Below, one piece after another: positions 1-8,358 of a stretch of 64,000 nt of DNA. Position 1 is the first letter of the stretch. The number at the start of each line of letters is the position of its first letter. The notes beneath the pieces were generated by a model that saw only the letters and a program-made list of their open reading frames with translations, was not told the origin of the DNA and ran no database searches. The stretch is taken from positions 747,077-811,076 of the forward strand of contig NZ_BFBB01000003.1 of NCBI RefSeq assembly GCF_003114855.1, given 5' to 3'. Origin of the DNA: Leptospira ryugenii (GTDB taxonomy: Bacteria; Spirochaetota; Leptospiria; Leptospirales; Leptospiraceae). The position numbers were made by a program, and so were the translations under genes.

Positions 1-1
1 T

Positions 2-121
2 TTAGAGATTCTACTCGTTCTTTTAACGGTTCCATTTTTTCATAAAATATTACAAAAAATGAAGAATCGGCAGTTGGAAAGGGAAGAGATATCACTTGCC
101 AATTCTCCAAACTTATTTTAA
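2..121 (+). CDS. C-terminal end of a membrane protein (partial)
   Basis: An open frame enters from the left edge and stops at TAA 119-121, giving 39 residues. It begins with a hydrophobic run (LEILLVLLTVPFF) followed by a charged, basic tail (HKILQKMKNRQLERE), as expected for a last transmembrane helix and a cytoplasmic tail. The next gene starts 30 nt later on the same strand with its own ribosome-binding site, which fits a real gene end here. The family cannot be recognised from so little sequence, and the frame could be fortuitous. Confidence 0.5.
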   Translation, partial: LEILLVLLTVPFFHKILQKMKNRQLEREEISLANSPNLF

Positions 122-151
122 AATAGAAACAAATCCAAAAAGAGGTGTCCA

Positions 152-520
152 TTGAAAAGATACATTCTCATTTCCCTTTGTTTGTTTTCTCTATTAACAG
201 TTGTTGCTTGTTCTTCTGGAAATAAGGTAACTTCTACCAGCACAAAAATTCATCCGCATACTGCTCTCAGAAAACTTGAGATCGATATGATCAAGGTCGG
301 TGACAATTTAGTAAAAACAGAAGCTGTTGTCGGTAAACCCACTGAAAAGAGTTCTGATCCATCCGGTACAGTAATGGTGTGGTACTTTGCTGAGGACCAA
401 GAAGTTCCAGAACAATACTATACCCTAAAGGAAAAGCCAGAAAAACCTGAAACCTATAAGTTTCTAAAACTGACTTTTGATCCCAAAAACAAAATTACGG
501 CAAAAGATTTTAAACTTTAA
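152..520 (+). CDS. Small lipoprotein, SmpA/OmlA-like fold possible
   Basis: This 122-residue protein has a lipoprotein signal peptide: a basic start, a hydrophobic core and a lipobox ending at Cys20 (VVACSS). The mature part contains MIKVGDNLVKTEAVVGKPTEK followed by an aromatic strand (VMVWYF). That resembles the 'G-x-s-xxxV-xxxlGxP' pattern of SmpA/OmlA-type periplasmic domains, but the assignment is by eye only. Translation starts at TTG 152, preceded by AGAGGTG at a good distance. Its stop overlaps the stop of the convergent lipoprotein gene by four bases (TTAA). Probably anchored in a membrane facing the periplasm; function unknown. Confidence 0.75.
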   Translation: MKRYILISLCLFSLLTVVACSSGNKVTSTSTKIHPHTALRKLEIDMIKVGDNLVKTEAVVGKPTEKSSDPSGTVMVWYFAEDQEVPEQYYTLKEKPEKPETYKFLKLTFDPKNKITAKDFKL

Positions 521-1275
521 TCCTCATCCTCTGATTCAGAGGGGGAAGCTGCAGGGAAAGGAAATCCTGGGAAACTGGTTTTTTCTTTCCCTTCTACGTC
601 ATCGTCATACAAATCTAAGGTGGTGAAACCCAACAGGAAGTCTGCGATTTCCCCCACGTTGATGCCAAACCTACCTCCGCCGTACAAACCGGCCACAAAC
701 TCAACATTCCATAAAAATCCATCGGGATAACCAAATGGCTTTTTATCTTCCTTAGGTAAATAGACCAAAAATTCTGTTTTGCCAGTTTGTTTCACTAGAT
801 CATATGTGAGTTCTCTTTGGAACTTAGCTTTCTTTCTCTTTTTTCTATCTTTTACTGGATCGTTCCAAAAGACAAAGTAGCGCATTTTGTAACTTTTTAT
901 ATTCGAACGATCATCTTCTGTGAGTGGGATTTTTTTTTCATCTACCATCCAATTGCCTTTCTCATCTTTTATTGGCTCGCCTGAGTGGAAGCTTTCGCCT
1001 CCCAAAAAAGTATAGACTAACTGTTGTGAGTGGTAAGAACCGACTTTGCCTGATCGTAGACCCCAACCTCTACCTAAATCTTTTTTTCCTAGTTCGCTTT
1101 CTCCACCTAAAAAGAGCAAACCCACCGGAATAGGCCCTACTTTTACAGCAGCTCCATACATCGGTGTCTCAGCTCCGATTGTTACAGTATCAAACAAATC
1201 GTTTTTCCGATTTTTCCAATAACTTGCACATTGAGTGAGGAAGAGGAAAGATAAAAGAAGTGCCCAAAATTGCAT
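517..1275 (-). CDS. Leptospiral lipoprotein of unknown function
   Basis: The frame is open further upstream, but the ATG at 1275 begins a clear lipoprotein signal peptide (MQFWALLLSFLFLTQC). That start removes an extension that would run deep into the divergent regulator gene. The mature protein of about 235 residues begins SYWKNRKNDLFDT and then has Gly-rich strands (VTIGAETPMYGAAVKVGPIPVG and LFLGGE), a basic middle (KDRKKRKKAKF) and an acidic tail (SESEDED). The pattern is that of a membrane-anchored beta-rich protein of a genus-restricted kind. No catalytic motif is seen. It is divergent from the WYL regulator, with 64 bp between the starts. Confidence 0.75.
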   Translation of the reverse strand: MQFWALLLSFLFLTQCASYWKNRKNDLFDTVTIGAETPMYGAAVKVGPIPVGLLFLGGESELGKKDLGRGWGLRSGKVGSYHSQQLVYTFLGGESFHSGEPIKDEKGNWMVDEKKIPLTEDDRSNIKSYKMRYFVFWNDPVKDRKKRKKAKFQRELTYDLVKQTGKTEFLVYLPKEDKKPFGYPDGFLWNVEFVAGLYGGGRFGINVGEIADFLLGFTTLDLYDDDVEGKEKTSFPGFPFPAASPSESEDED

Positions 1276-1339
1276 TGTTTTCCAAGATTTAGGCTTTTCT
1301 ACTTTTCGGAACCAAAAAAAATGAAGCTGGAAAAGAGAA

Positions 1340-2347
1340 ATGAGTGAAGACTTGGATGAGGATTTCGATTTTTTAGATGTGAAAAAGATGAATGAGACGG
1401 AAGTGCGTCTGTTCAATCTACTTTTCAATCTAATCAAAGAACCAAAAGGGATTTCCTTCCAAAAGATCCGCCGCCTTCTCCCTAGACACTACCACAATGA
1501 AGATATAGAATCAGATCGAAAAAAACTCTATAGAGACTTAAATCAATTGAAGTCTCTTGGATTCAATATCAAGGTCTCTTCTTTTGGTTACCAATCAGAA
1601 GACCTATATCCATACTACATTGAAAAAGAGTCGGCAACACAAACTCTTCGTTTGGACGAATCCGAATTAAGATTTTTATCCTTACGACTTTCCCGAGAAG
1701 ACCTTTCGCAAGATGAAAATTTACGTTCACTCGCCCAAAAACTTTTTTATGGTCATCTGGATTTATTTCCTAAAGGTGCGAAACCATTCTCGGCACCTGC
1801 CTCTAAAAACAAAGAAGAGGAATCAAATCTTTCCAAAATTCTTCAAGCTCTCAAAGATAAACGGGCCATTTCAATCTTATATGGATGGGATACGAAAGAA
1901 AGGATCATAGAGCCGTATCGATTGATCCGCAAAAAAACAGAGGATGTCTATTTACTAGCTTATGATCGTGGCAAAAAAGAGATTAGGACGTTTGTTATCT
2001 CTAGAATCGTCGTAAAACGAGAGTTAAAGGAAGAATTTCTTTCAAACTTAAAAATATCGCAGAGTGATACCAACTTACAGCCATTGTCTTTCCACTTCCA
2101 TGACAAAAAAAGAATACGACTTTCCATCCAAGAATCCTATCTGGAGAGTTTCATCCAAAGTCTCCAGGCTTATCCATACCAAATCCAAGACAACATTCTT
2201 GAAATCGAGACGACAAATGAAGAGGCCCTCTTCCCCTTCTTCTTAAAATACCCTGAGGCATTGCAAAAAGATTCAGATCCAATCTTTATCAAAAACTTCC
2301 AGACTTATACAAATCAACTCTTAGAGAGCTACTTGGTTGCAAAGTAA
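1340..2347 (+). CDS. WYL-domain transcriptional regulator
   Basis: A 335-residue protein with an N-terminal winged-helix-like part (about residues 18-90, including the segment DRKKLYRDLNQLKSLGF typical of the DNA-binding end of this family) and a C-terminal WYL domain. The domain is seen at about residues 175-225 as RAISILYGW, RIIEPYRLIRKK, YLLAYDRGKKEIRTF and ISRIV. WYL proteins bind DNA and sense a ligand, often a nucleic acid or nucleotide, and many control DNA repair or defence genes. The stop overlaps the start of the DUF2779 gene, so the two are probably co-translated. The start at ATG 1340 follows GGAAAAGAGAA. Confidence 0.88.
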   Translation: MSEDLDEDFDFLDVKKMNETEVRLFNLLFNLIKEPKGISFQKIRRLLPRHYHNEDIESDRKKLYRDLNQLKSLGFNIKVSSFGYQSEDLYPYYIEKESATQTLRLDESELRFLSLRLSREDLSQDENLRSLAQKLFYGHLDLFPKGAKPFSAPASKNKEEESNLSKILQALKDKRAISILYGWDTKERIIEPYRLIRKKTEDVYLLAYDRGKKEIRTFVISRIVVKRELKEEFLSNLKISQSDTNLQPLSFHFHDKKRIRLSIQESYLESFIQSLQAYPYQIQDNILEIETTNEEALFPFFLKYPEALQKDSDPIFIKNFQTYTNQLLESYLVAK

Positions 2348-3818
2348 ACCTATACAATTCCCGATTAATAAATCTTCCTATTTACAATTTTCACATTGCG
2401 CCAACTCATTTTACCTCAGAAACCAAAACCTAGTCGAAAAAAACCAAAATACCTTTTCCGGAAGTTTGGAGTGGAAAGAGTTTCAAAACATTTGTTTATC
2501 ACAATTTGAATCTGTAAGGATCATAAACCCCGAACTGAGTAAACCCCAGCAAATCGAAGAGACCAAAAAAGGGATTCTTGAGCGAGTTCCTGTATCGGGT
2601 GGACAATTATTGTTTGGGCAAATGATCTGCTTTACAGAGTTTTTGTATCCTGACGAGAACGGAATTTCTTGGACACTCTATGATTTTAGACCCGTTAGTT
2701 CGCACAAACTTGATATCCTAAGGTCTTTATTCTTCCAAAATAAAATACTGAGCCTACTTGCCATTCCGATCAGTGATACAAAACTTATAAAAATTAATCC
2801 AAGTTATATTTTAGAAGGCAATTTCAATGCAAAAGAATACCTTTCAGTTGAATCAGTGGCAGATCGTTTAAAGAGAGAAGAAGAACGATTTGAACTTGAG
2901 TGGAAAGACTTTCAAAGTTTTGTGGAACAGCATGATTTTTCCTTTCCCATCCAAGGCTACAAACATTGTAACTCGCCTAAATCTTGTATTGCATCAAATC
3001 AATGTTATCCGCAGGAAAAAAATTTTGAAATTTTTGATCTACGGGAAGCACATGATCTTGGTCCAAAATTTTTCCAAGCAGGATTCCGATTTTTAAAAGA
3101 TTTACCAGAAGAGGAGCTGAACCCGATACAAAGGATCCAAGTCACTGCCCATCGTAATGAGGAAGTCTACTTTGACCTAGGCGCTCTTAGTAAATTTTTA
3201 GAAACAGATTCCGATCTAGTAGCATTTCTGGATTTTGAAACCATCAATCCAGCCATTCCCATATTTGAAGGTACAAAACCATTCCAACACTGCCCTTTCC
3301 TCTATTCTATCCATATCTGGGATCAAAATTCCGAATCACCTATCCACCATAGTTATATCCATCATCCGGAGAATGGTGACCCAAGAAAGATCGTTTTACA
3401 AAAGTTATTTGAAGATCTTCCAAAAGAGGCAACCGTATACTGTTTTAATGATTTTTTTGAAAAACAAGTGATCGAAAACCTTGTCGAGCAACACCCAGAA
3501 AACCGTACAGAATGGCACATTCGTAGAGAAAATTTCAAGGATTTGGCAAAGCCTTTTAAACACTTTTGGATCTACTCTCCAAAACAAAAAGGCAAAGCTT
3601 CCTTAAAGGAGATTTTACCTGCATTTTTTGACATAAGTCATGAATCTCTGTCGATCAAACTTGGACAAGATGCCAATTACCAGTACTTGCGACTTTTAAA
3701 AAAGCAGGTGACAGAAGATGAAAAACTTCGTGTTTTGGAAGATTTAGAAAACTATTGCAAGATGGACAGCTATGCATTGTTTTTGTTATATCAGATGATT
3801 CGGCAAAAAATCGGTTAA
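2337..3818 (+). CDS. DUF2779 protein: Cas4/AddB-like and DEDDy exonuclease-like regions
   Basis: A 493-residue protein starting at TTG 2337, overlapping the WYL gene by 11 bp. The N-terminal half recalls Fe-S PD-(D/E)XK nucleases: SYLQFSHC with Cys21, a possible metal site at Asp116 (LYDFRPV), and a Cys cluster at C211, C217 and C223. The lysine usually expected after the Asp is not evident. The C-terminal half looks like a DEDDy 3'-5' exonuclease, with Asp299/Glu301 in FLDFET, a middle FNDFFEKQV motif and a Tyr473-xxx-Asp477 final motif. The domain name comes from family resemblance; the role is unknown. Coupling to a WYL regulator suggests nucleic-acid processing, repair or defence. Confidence 0.8.
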   Translation: MQSKPIQFPINKSSYLQFSHCANSFYLRNQNLVEKNQNTFSGSLEWKEFQNICLSQFESVRIINPELSKPQQIEETKKGILERVPVSGGQLLFGQMICFTEFLYPDENGISWTLYDFRPVSSHKLDILRSLFFQNKILSLLAIPISDTKLIKINPSYILEGNFNAKEYLSVESVADRLKREEERFELEWKDFQSFVEQHDFSFPIQGYKHCNSPKSCIASNQCYPQEKNFEIFDLREAHDLGPKFFQAGFRFLKDLPEEELNPIQRIQVTAHRNEEVYFDLGALSKFLETDSDLVAFLDFETINPAIPIFEGTKPFQHCPFLYSIHIWDQNSESPIHHSYIHHPENGDPRKIVLQKLFEDLPKEATVYCFNDFFEKQVIENLVEQHPENRTEWHIRRENFKDLAKPFKHFWIYSPKQKGKASLKEILPAFFDISHESLSIKLGQDANYQYLRLLKKQVTEDEKLRVLEDLENYCKMDSYALFLLYQMIRQKIG

Positions 3819-3821
3819 TTT

Positions 3822-4868
3822 ATGTTAGGTATCAAACGCTCGTTAGCTCAGTTTGCTTTATCCATTCCTGAAAATTGGGTGCAAACAGTGTTTGGAACCG
3901 TAACCGAAAGTTCTGGACAAGTATTAAATCCGCAGTGCCAGTTGTTATGCAATTTTGCCCGTATCCTTCCTAAACTAGAAAGTTTACCTCCTAGCAAAGC
4001 TAGGAAATTGTACCTCGAAAATACAAAGATGCTCCAGACAGATCCCATTCCCGTTGCCCATTTAGAGGACAAACTCATCCCAACTCCTTCTGCTTCTTTT
4101 ATTCCACTTAGGATTTACAATGCAAACCCTCAAAAAGGAAACCAAGGCATCATCTTGTACATCCACGGAGGGGGATTTACCATCGGGTCGATCGAAACCC
4201 ACGATGAATTTTGCCGTCGTCTTTCCTATTTTTCCCAATCCATTGTAGCCGCAGTTGACTACCGCCTGGCACCAGAACACCCCTACCCAGCAGCCCTCGA
4301 GGATTGTTTCCAGGCCTACCAATACATTCGAAACGTGGCCTATCTCATGGGTGGCTCTCCTGACAAGATTGCAGTTGCGGGGGATAGCGCTGGTGGACTT
4401 CTTTCGATTGCACTGGCATTACGTGCCAAAAAAGAAAAGACTCCCCTCCCGGCCTTTCTCGGGCTTCTCTATCCCATGACAGATTGCAGCCGAGAGTCTT
4501 CCACCTATGAAGAATTTTCTGAAAACTTTGTGCTCACCCGGGCTACGATGCGTTGGTTCATCCAAAACTACATCCCGGAAGTGGCTGACCGCAGTCTGCC
4601 TTACCACTCTCCTCTCCTTTTGGAAGCGAAAGATGTAAAGGGTTTTCCAGCTACCTATCTGGCAACGGCCGGCTTCGACCCTTTGCGCGAAGAAGGGGAT
4701 CAATTTGCAGAACTCCTCCTAGCAGCGGGCCAAAAAGTATCACACCGCCATTTCCCCAATCTCATCCATGGTTATGTCCACTACTCCCATGTGTCCAAAG
4801 CCGCTGAGGCAGCTGAGATGGATTTTTTCCAATCCTTACGGAACTTTTTTGAGACCAGAAAAATCTAG
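3822..4868 (+). CDS. Alpha/beta hydrolase, hormone-sensitive-lipase (family IV) type esterase
   Basis: A 348-residue hydrolase with the full family IV signature. The HGGG oxyanion motif is at residues 115-118. The nucleophile elbow GDSAGG has Ser189. Asp286 lies in AGFDPLRE and His316 in LIHGY, completing the triad. It also has the DYRLAPEHPYPAA segment typical of the family. It would cleave short- to medium-chain carboxyl esters; the substrate is unknown and no signal peptide is seen, so it is probably cytoplasmic. It starts three bases after the DUF2779 stop and so probably belongs to the same transcript. The second half looks somewhat richer in G and C than its neighbours. Confidence 0.88.
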   Translation: MLGIKRSLAQFALSIPENWVQTVFGTVTESSGQVLNPQCQLLCNFARILPKLESLPPSKARKLYLENTKMLQTDPIPVAHLEDKLIPTPSASFIPLRIYNANPQKGNQGIILYIHGGGFTIGSIETHDEFCRRLSYFSQSIVAAVDYRLAPEHPYPAALEDCFQAYQYIRNVAYLMGGSPDKIAVAGDSAGGLLSIALALRAKKEKTPLPAFLGLLYPMTDCSRESSTYEEFSENFVLTRATMRWFIQNYIPEVADRSLPYHSPLLLEAKDVKGFPATYLATAGFDPLREEGDQFAELLLAAGQKVSHRHFPNLIHGYVHYSHVSKAAEAAEMDFFQSLRNFFETRKI

Positions 4869-4877
4869 GGACAGGGC

Positions 4878-4906
4878 TTAAGTATCGGTAGCAATTTTTT
4901 CGATAG
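4878..4906 (+). promoter_or_regulatory. Possible sigma-28-like promoter
   Basis: TTAAGTAT at 4878-4885 and TTCGATAG at 4899-4906 resemble the flagellar sigma-28 boxes (TAAAGTTT and GCCGATAA), but the 13-nt spacer is two bases longer than usual. A sigma-70 reading of the same region (TAGTAT at 4904) is also possible. It lies 30 bp before the exported protein gene at 4936. Confidence 0.25.
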
Positions 4907-4935
4907 TATAAAGGAATGAAAGTTCGAGGTATTTC

Positions 4936-5751
4936 ATGACCCTACGTCAATCCGCACTAATCCTTTCTATGAGTCTTTTGGGTGGCATCTCCACAACGAT
5001 CTGGGCAGAAAAACCCGTTTCTATGACCTTAAAAGACCGAGATACCCAAAAGCAAATCGATGCGCAGAGATCCTCTGGTTTTGCTGATAATGAAATCGAC
5101 ACCCTGCATGCCACGATCTCCGAACACTTAACAAAAATGAAAAAATTACAGGACTTAGGTGTAGACAAAACGGCTTCTCAGTATTTAGGACATACACCCG
5201 ATACACTCAAAGACTTGTTTTTAAAAGATGCAGAAGGCAAACTCTACCTGGAAATCAAACTCCCACAAGGGCAATCATACATCGATTGGCCAAAAGTCTA
5301 TTTATATGATGGTTTGGCATTCGTGTATCCAAAAGCAGATTTCACTGAACTCGATCGTATCATACTTATGTTTAAGCGTGTGAACGCTGATGGTACAGTC
5401 TACGTCAAAGAAATGAGACGTCTTGTGAATCCTTCACCAAAGAACCAAAGTACGGAAAAAGACGAAAAGGGAGAGTTCAAAATTGACCCCAATTCTGACA
5501 TCCAGTTGGAGTATTACCAGGCTCTCACCTCAGATACGATTTGGCCAAATGTTCCTGTGCAAAAAGTACAACCAAACATCACTATGGTGTTAAACGATGC
5601 AAAAGACCCGCTACCTTACGACAAACAAAAACATATCATGCTGACTTATAAGAAAATGCTTCGCAAGATTAGCAAACACACAGAACGTAAATTGCGAAAC
5701 ATGGAATTGGACCAAAAGCAGTTGATCACAAAGATAATCGACTACAATTAA
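4936..5751 (+). CDS. Exported helical/beta protein, possibly related to flagellar-coiling proteins
   Basis: A 271-residue protein with a signal peptide ending near IWAEK. It has helical N-terminal and C-terminal parts (SEHLTKMKKLQDLG and MLTYKKMLRKISKHTERKLRN) flanking a central beta-rich domain (KLYLEIKLPQGQSYIDWPKV, DRIILMFKRVNADGTVYVKEM). This helix-beta-helix layout recalls the V-shaped sheath proteins FcpA and FcpB of Leptospira flagella, but similarity was judged by layout only. It starts at ATG 4936 after a GAGGT ribosome-binding site. A weak sigma-28-like promoter upstream would fit a flagellar role. A different periplasmic role is equally open. Confidence 0.65.
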   Translation: MTLRQSALILSMSLLGGISTTIWAEKPVSMTLKDRDTQKQIDAQRSSGFADNEIDTLHATISEHLTKMKKLQDLGVDKTASQYLGHTPDTLKDLFLKDAEGKLYLEIKLPQGQSYIDWPKVYLYDGLAFVYPKADFTELDRIILMFKRVNADGTVYVKEMRRLVNPSPKNQSTEKDEKGEFKIDPNSDIQLEYYQALTSDTIWPNVPVQKVQPNITMVLNDAKDPLPYDKQKHIMLTYKKMLRKISKHTERKLRNMELDQKQLITKIIDYN

Positions 5752-5752
5752 A

Positions 5753-5971
5753 CTATCCTTGTTGTCTCTTTTTGAGGAGCTGCGATATTGTCTGCTCCTC
5801 GGTTACATACTTTCTCTTTAAATACGAAATCGCATTGTTGATAAAGAAGGGAACACTCTTCTCTGCATCTAACAAATCAAGCTTAATTTGCATCAATTCA
5901 TCTATGGTAGCCAGAGCCAGTTTTCTTTGGCTCTGGTGCAGTTCGAAGTCGTCTTCTGTATCCACGATCAT
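5753..5971 (-). CDS. Small helical protein of unknown function
   Basis: A 72-residue, charged, probably all-helical cytoplasmic protein (for example ALATIDELMQIKLDLLDAEK). It starts five bases after the stop of the MFS transporter gene on the same strand, so it is probably the last gene of that transcript. It ends one base from the convergent stop at 5751. No family is recognised. Confidence 0.6.
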   Translation of the reverse strand: MIVDTEDDFELHQSQRKLALATIDELMQIKLDLLDAEKSVPFFINNAISYLKRKYVTEEQTISQLLKKRQQG

Positions 5972-5976
5972 TGGGA

Positions 5977-7326
5977 TTACTCTTTAAACTCCTGAGCTGC
6001 TTTGATTCCTCGCTCTTCATCTACCAAAAGATTTATGAGAAGGGAAATGAGATAAAATAGGGCAACAACCAAAAAGGCATTCTTTAGACTCACTATGGTT
6101 TGGATAAATCCAAAAAGGAATAGGCCCGCAGCCGCCGCGATCTTTCCAGAAAGACCCCACATCCCAAAGAATTCACCTGATTTTGACTCTGGTGAAAAGA
6201 TACCGACCATGGCTCGCGAAGCAGATTGGGTCGAGCCGAGCCCCATTCCAGCAAGAGAGGAGATGGCAACAAATACCCATTGGACAGTCCAGGAAGTGCC
6301 TAACACAGAATTAAAAAATTGCGTGAGGTCTGCAACGATGTAGATCAATCCGCAGACTGCCAACCACAGAACTAGAGTTAAATTAAATGTCTTCTTTGCC
6401 CCAATGTTGTCTTGGATCACACCAAAAGCAAGTGCTCCTAAAGCAGCCGAAATTTGAATAAAAATAAACATTACCTGTTTGTGTTGCGCTTCTATGTGAA
6501 TCTCTTGTGAGCCATAAATGAACGCAAAGGAAATCACAATAGCAAGAGCCGCCATCGTAAAAAAGAGAGAGACCAAATACACCATCAAATCACGGAAATG
6601 ACTTGCATCCTTCAATGTAGTCACTACCCTTCGGATTCCTTCTTTTAAAAAACTGATATTTGAAGGATGTCCCATTGGTAATTTTGGCTCTTTTAAGAAA
6701 ATAAAAGTAGGGATAGCAGCTAACATAAAAAATACGGCTGTATAAGGACCAACTAATTTTAGATTTTCAAAATTGGAAAGTGTATAATCACCTAAAGTAG
6801 TCGCTAAAACTACGGAACCAATCCCACCAAAATAACCAATTCCCCATGCATAACCGGAAATCTTTCCAAGATCTTCTTTTTCCCCTAAAAACGGAAGAAA
6901 GCTCGAGGCAAAGTTTTCACCAGAAGCGAAAAAGAAATTTGAGATTGCTACCAAGACAAAGCCTAACCAAATCATTCCTGGGTTCACATAGTAAAGAGCA
7001 AAGGTAGCAACCACACAACCCACATAACTCAAGAATAAAAAAAGTTTTTTGGTAGACGAGTAGTCTGTTATGGCTCCAAAGAGAGGGCCGGTCAGAACAA
7101 CAAATAGATAAGAGATGGCCAATGCCCATGCCCACAATGAATTTCCATGTTGAAAAGGATTAACAGAATTTGGATCAGAAGGAACAATTAGCTGAGTAAA
7201 AATTTCACAATAAACGACGCTAATGATTACAGTTGTATAAGATGAATTCGCAAAGTCGAACATACACCAGCCGAAGATCTGCAAATTTCGGCTTTTTTTT
7301 CTTTCGGGAGACAGGTCATGTGTCAT
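5977..7326 (-). CDS. MFS transporter, Atg22/UMF1 family
   Basis: A 449-residue membrane protein with about twelve hydrophobic segments. The N terminus (WCMFDFANSSYTTVIISVVY) is the hallmark of the Atg22-like/UMF1 branch, whose members are vacuolar amino-acid effluxers in yeast and unassigned transporters in bacteria. Typical MFS loops follow, such as GPLFGAITDYSSTKK after helix 2 and GVIQDNIGAKK in the second half. A cytoplasmic basic loop is at the middle (LKEPKLPMGHPSNISF). The substrate cannot be told. It is followed closely by the small protein gene at 5971. Confidence 0.88.
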   Translation of the reverse strand: MTHDLSPERKKSRNLQIFGWCMFDFANSSYTTVIISVVYCEIFTQLIVPSDPNSVNPFQHGNSLWAWALAISYLFVVLTGPLFGAITDYSSTKKLFLFLSYVGCVVATFALYYVNPGMIWLGFVLVAISNFFFASGENFASSFLPFLGEKEDLGKISGYAWGIGYFGGIGSVVLATTLGDYTLSNFENLKLVGPYTAVFFMLAAIPTFIFLKEPKLPMGHPSNISFLKEGIRRVVTTLKDASHFRDLMVYLVSLFFTMAALAIVISFAFIYGSQEIHIEAQHKQVMFIFIQISAALGALAFGVIQDNIGAKKTFNLTLVLWLAVCGLIYIVADLTQFFNSVLGTSWTVQWVFVAISSLAGMGLGSTQSASRAMVGIFSPESKSGEFFGMWGLSGKIAAAAGLFLFGFIQTIVSLKNAFLVVALFYLISLLINLLVDEERGIKAAQEFKE

Positions 7327-7409
7327 AAAGTTTCCTGGATTTTTCCTTTTCTTTCGTAATTAAAGAGTTTCCAACGATTTTGAAAATCTGTCAAATGATA
7401 AGTACAGCC

Positions 7410-7637
7410 ATGGATGACGGAATTGATTTAAATTCTCTAATGCGACCAAAAAGAGTCTGTCTATGTCGGATGGTGACAGAAAGAGAATTGGTCGACGCAA
7501 TCCATGCCGGGGCAAACAATCTAGAACTTATCCGTGAAAAAACGAATGCAAGTACCGGCTGTGGAACTTGTATCGGACTGGTCAGTCGGATCCTACAAAG
7601 GGAATTGAATGATCTCTCCAAGAGGAAGACTGAATGA
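7410..7637 (+). CDS. BFD-like [2Fe-2S]-binding protein
   Basis: A small protein matching the bacterioferritin-associated-ferredoxin-like domain. CLCRMVTERELVDAI supplies the CxC pair and STGCGTCIGLVSRIL supplies the CxxC pair, with about 30 residues between, the spacing that holds a [2Fe-2S] cluster. Such proteins pass electrons or help iron mobilisation. The ATG at 7410 was chosen because it begins just before the domain. An in-frame ATG at 7395 or TTG at 7380 would add 5 or 10 residues, and no start has a strong ribosome-binding site. Its last bases overlap the reductase gene start (ATGA), so the two are coupled. Confidence 0.8.
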   Translation: MDDGIDLNSLMRPKRVCLCRMVTERELVDAIHAGANNLELIREKTNASTGCGTCIGLVSRILQRELNDLSKRKTE

Positions 7638-8275
7638 AGATCTCAATAAACATGGCGATGACTTTGGATGGAAAAGTTGTTCGCCCCGATGGCAAATGGT
7701 ATGGACTTACTTCACCTGAAGATAAAAAACAAATGGATGTCTACAGGTCTCAGTCCGATGCACTCCTTTTGGGAAAAAATTCCATACTTATGGACAATCC
7801 CGTCGTGAAAATTCGCAGTATTCCCAATGCACTCAACCCTAGACCAGTCATTCTACTCAGACAGGGAACCATCCCTTCCGATAAACATGTATTTGATGAA
7901 TCGGATCATATCCCTCTCATCATCTGCACCAGAGGAAATATGAAGGAAGTCAAGGCTAGCTTAGAAAACAAAGCTGAAATATTTGCTCTAGATGCTGATG
8001 AAATAGAACCAAAAAAGATCACTGGAATCCTAAAACGAAAAGGATACAAAAATGTTCTCTTGGAAGGAGGGCCAAAGTTAAATTTTTCTTTTTTTGAAGA
8101 AGATTTAATCGACCGTATCTACATTACTTTGGTTCCCTATTTGATCGGAAAGACAGGGCTTGCAGGAATAGCGGACGGAATGTCCCCTATTCCTGAATTT
8201 GACCAAAAAAATTGGACGCTCACCCAGAGCATAACAAAGGGAAATGAAATTTTTTTAACCTACGACAAACGATAA
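7634..8275 (+). CDS. RibD C-terminal / dihydrofolate-reductase-like pyrimidine reductase
   Basis: A 213-residue protein covering one RibD-C/DHFR-like domain. It shows the start ISINMAMTLDGKV, the motif SDALLLGKNSILMDNP for NADPH binding, the late Gly motif LLEGGPKLNF, and LIDRIYITLVPYLIG. Members reduce the ribosylamino-pyrimidine intermediate of riboflavin synthesis or related pterins; the deaminase half of RibD is missing. It overlaps the BFD-like [2Fe-2S] gene by four bases. Whether it works in riboflavin synthesis or in another reductive step is not shown by the neighbours. Confidence 0.85.
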   Translation: MKISINMAMTLDGKVVRPDGKWYGLTSPEDKKQMDVYRSQSDALLLGKNSILMDNPVVKIRSIPNALNPRPVILLRQGTIPSDKHVFDESDHIPLIICTRGNMKEVKASLENKAEIFALDADEIEPKKITGILKRKGYKNVLLEGGPKLNFSFFEEDLIDRIYITLVPYLIGKTGLAGIADGMSPIPEFDQKNWTLTQSITKGNEIFLTYDKR

Positions 8276-8358
8276 TTTTTTCAAATCACTATCGGGAATG
8301 AGCTTGGAAAAAAAATCCTCCTTCCCGAATCTGTTTAATACTGTTCATTATAAATTCT

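Noticed and set aside
517..1437. Longer form of the lipoprotein starting at 1437
   Set aside because: The extra 54 residues would overlap the WYL gene and bury the lipoprotein signal peptide, which begins at 1275.
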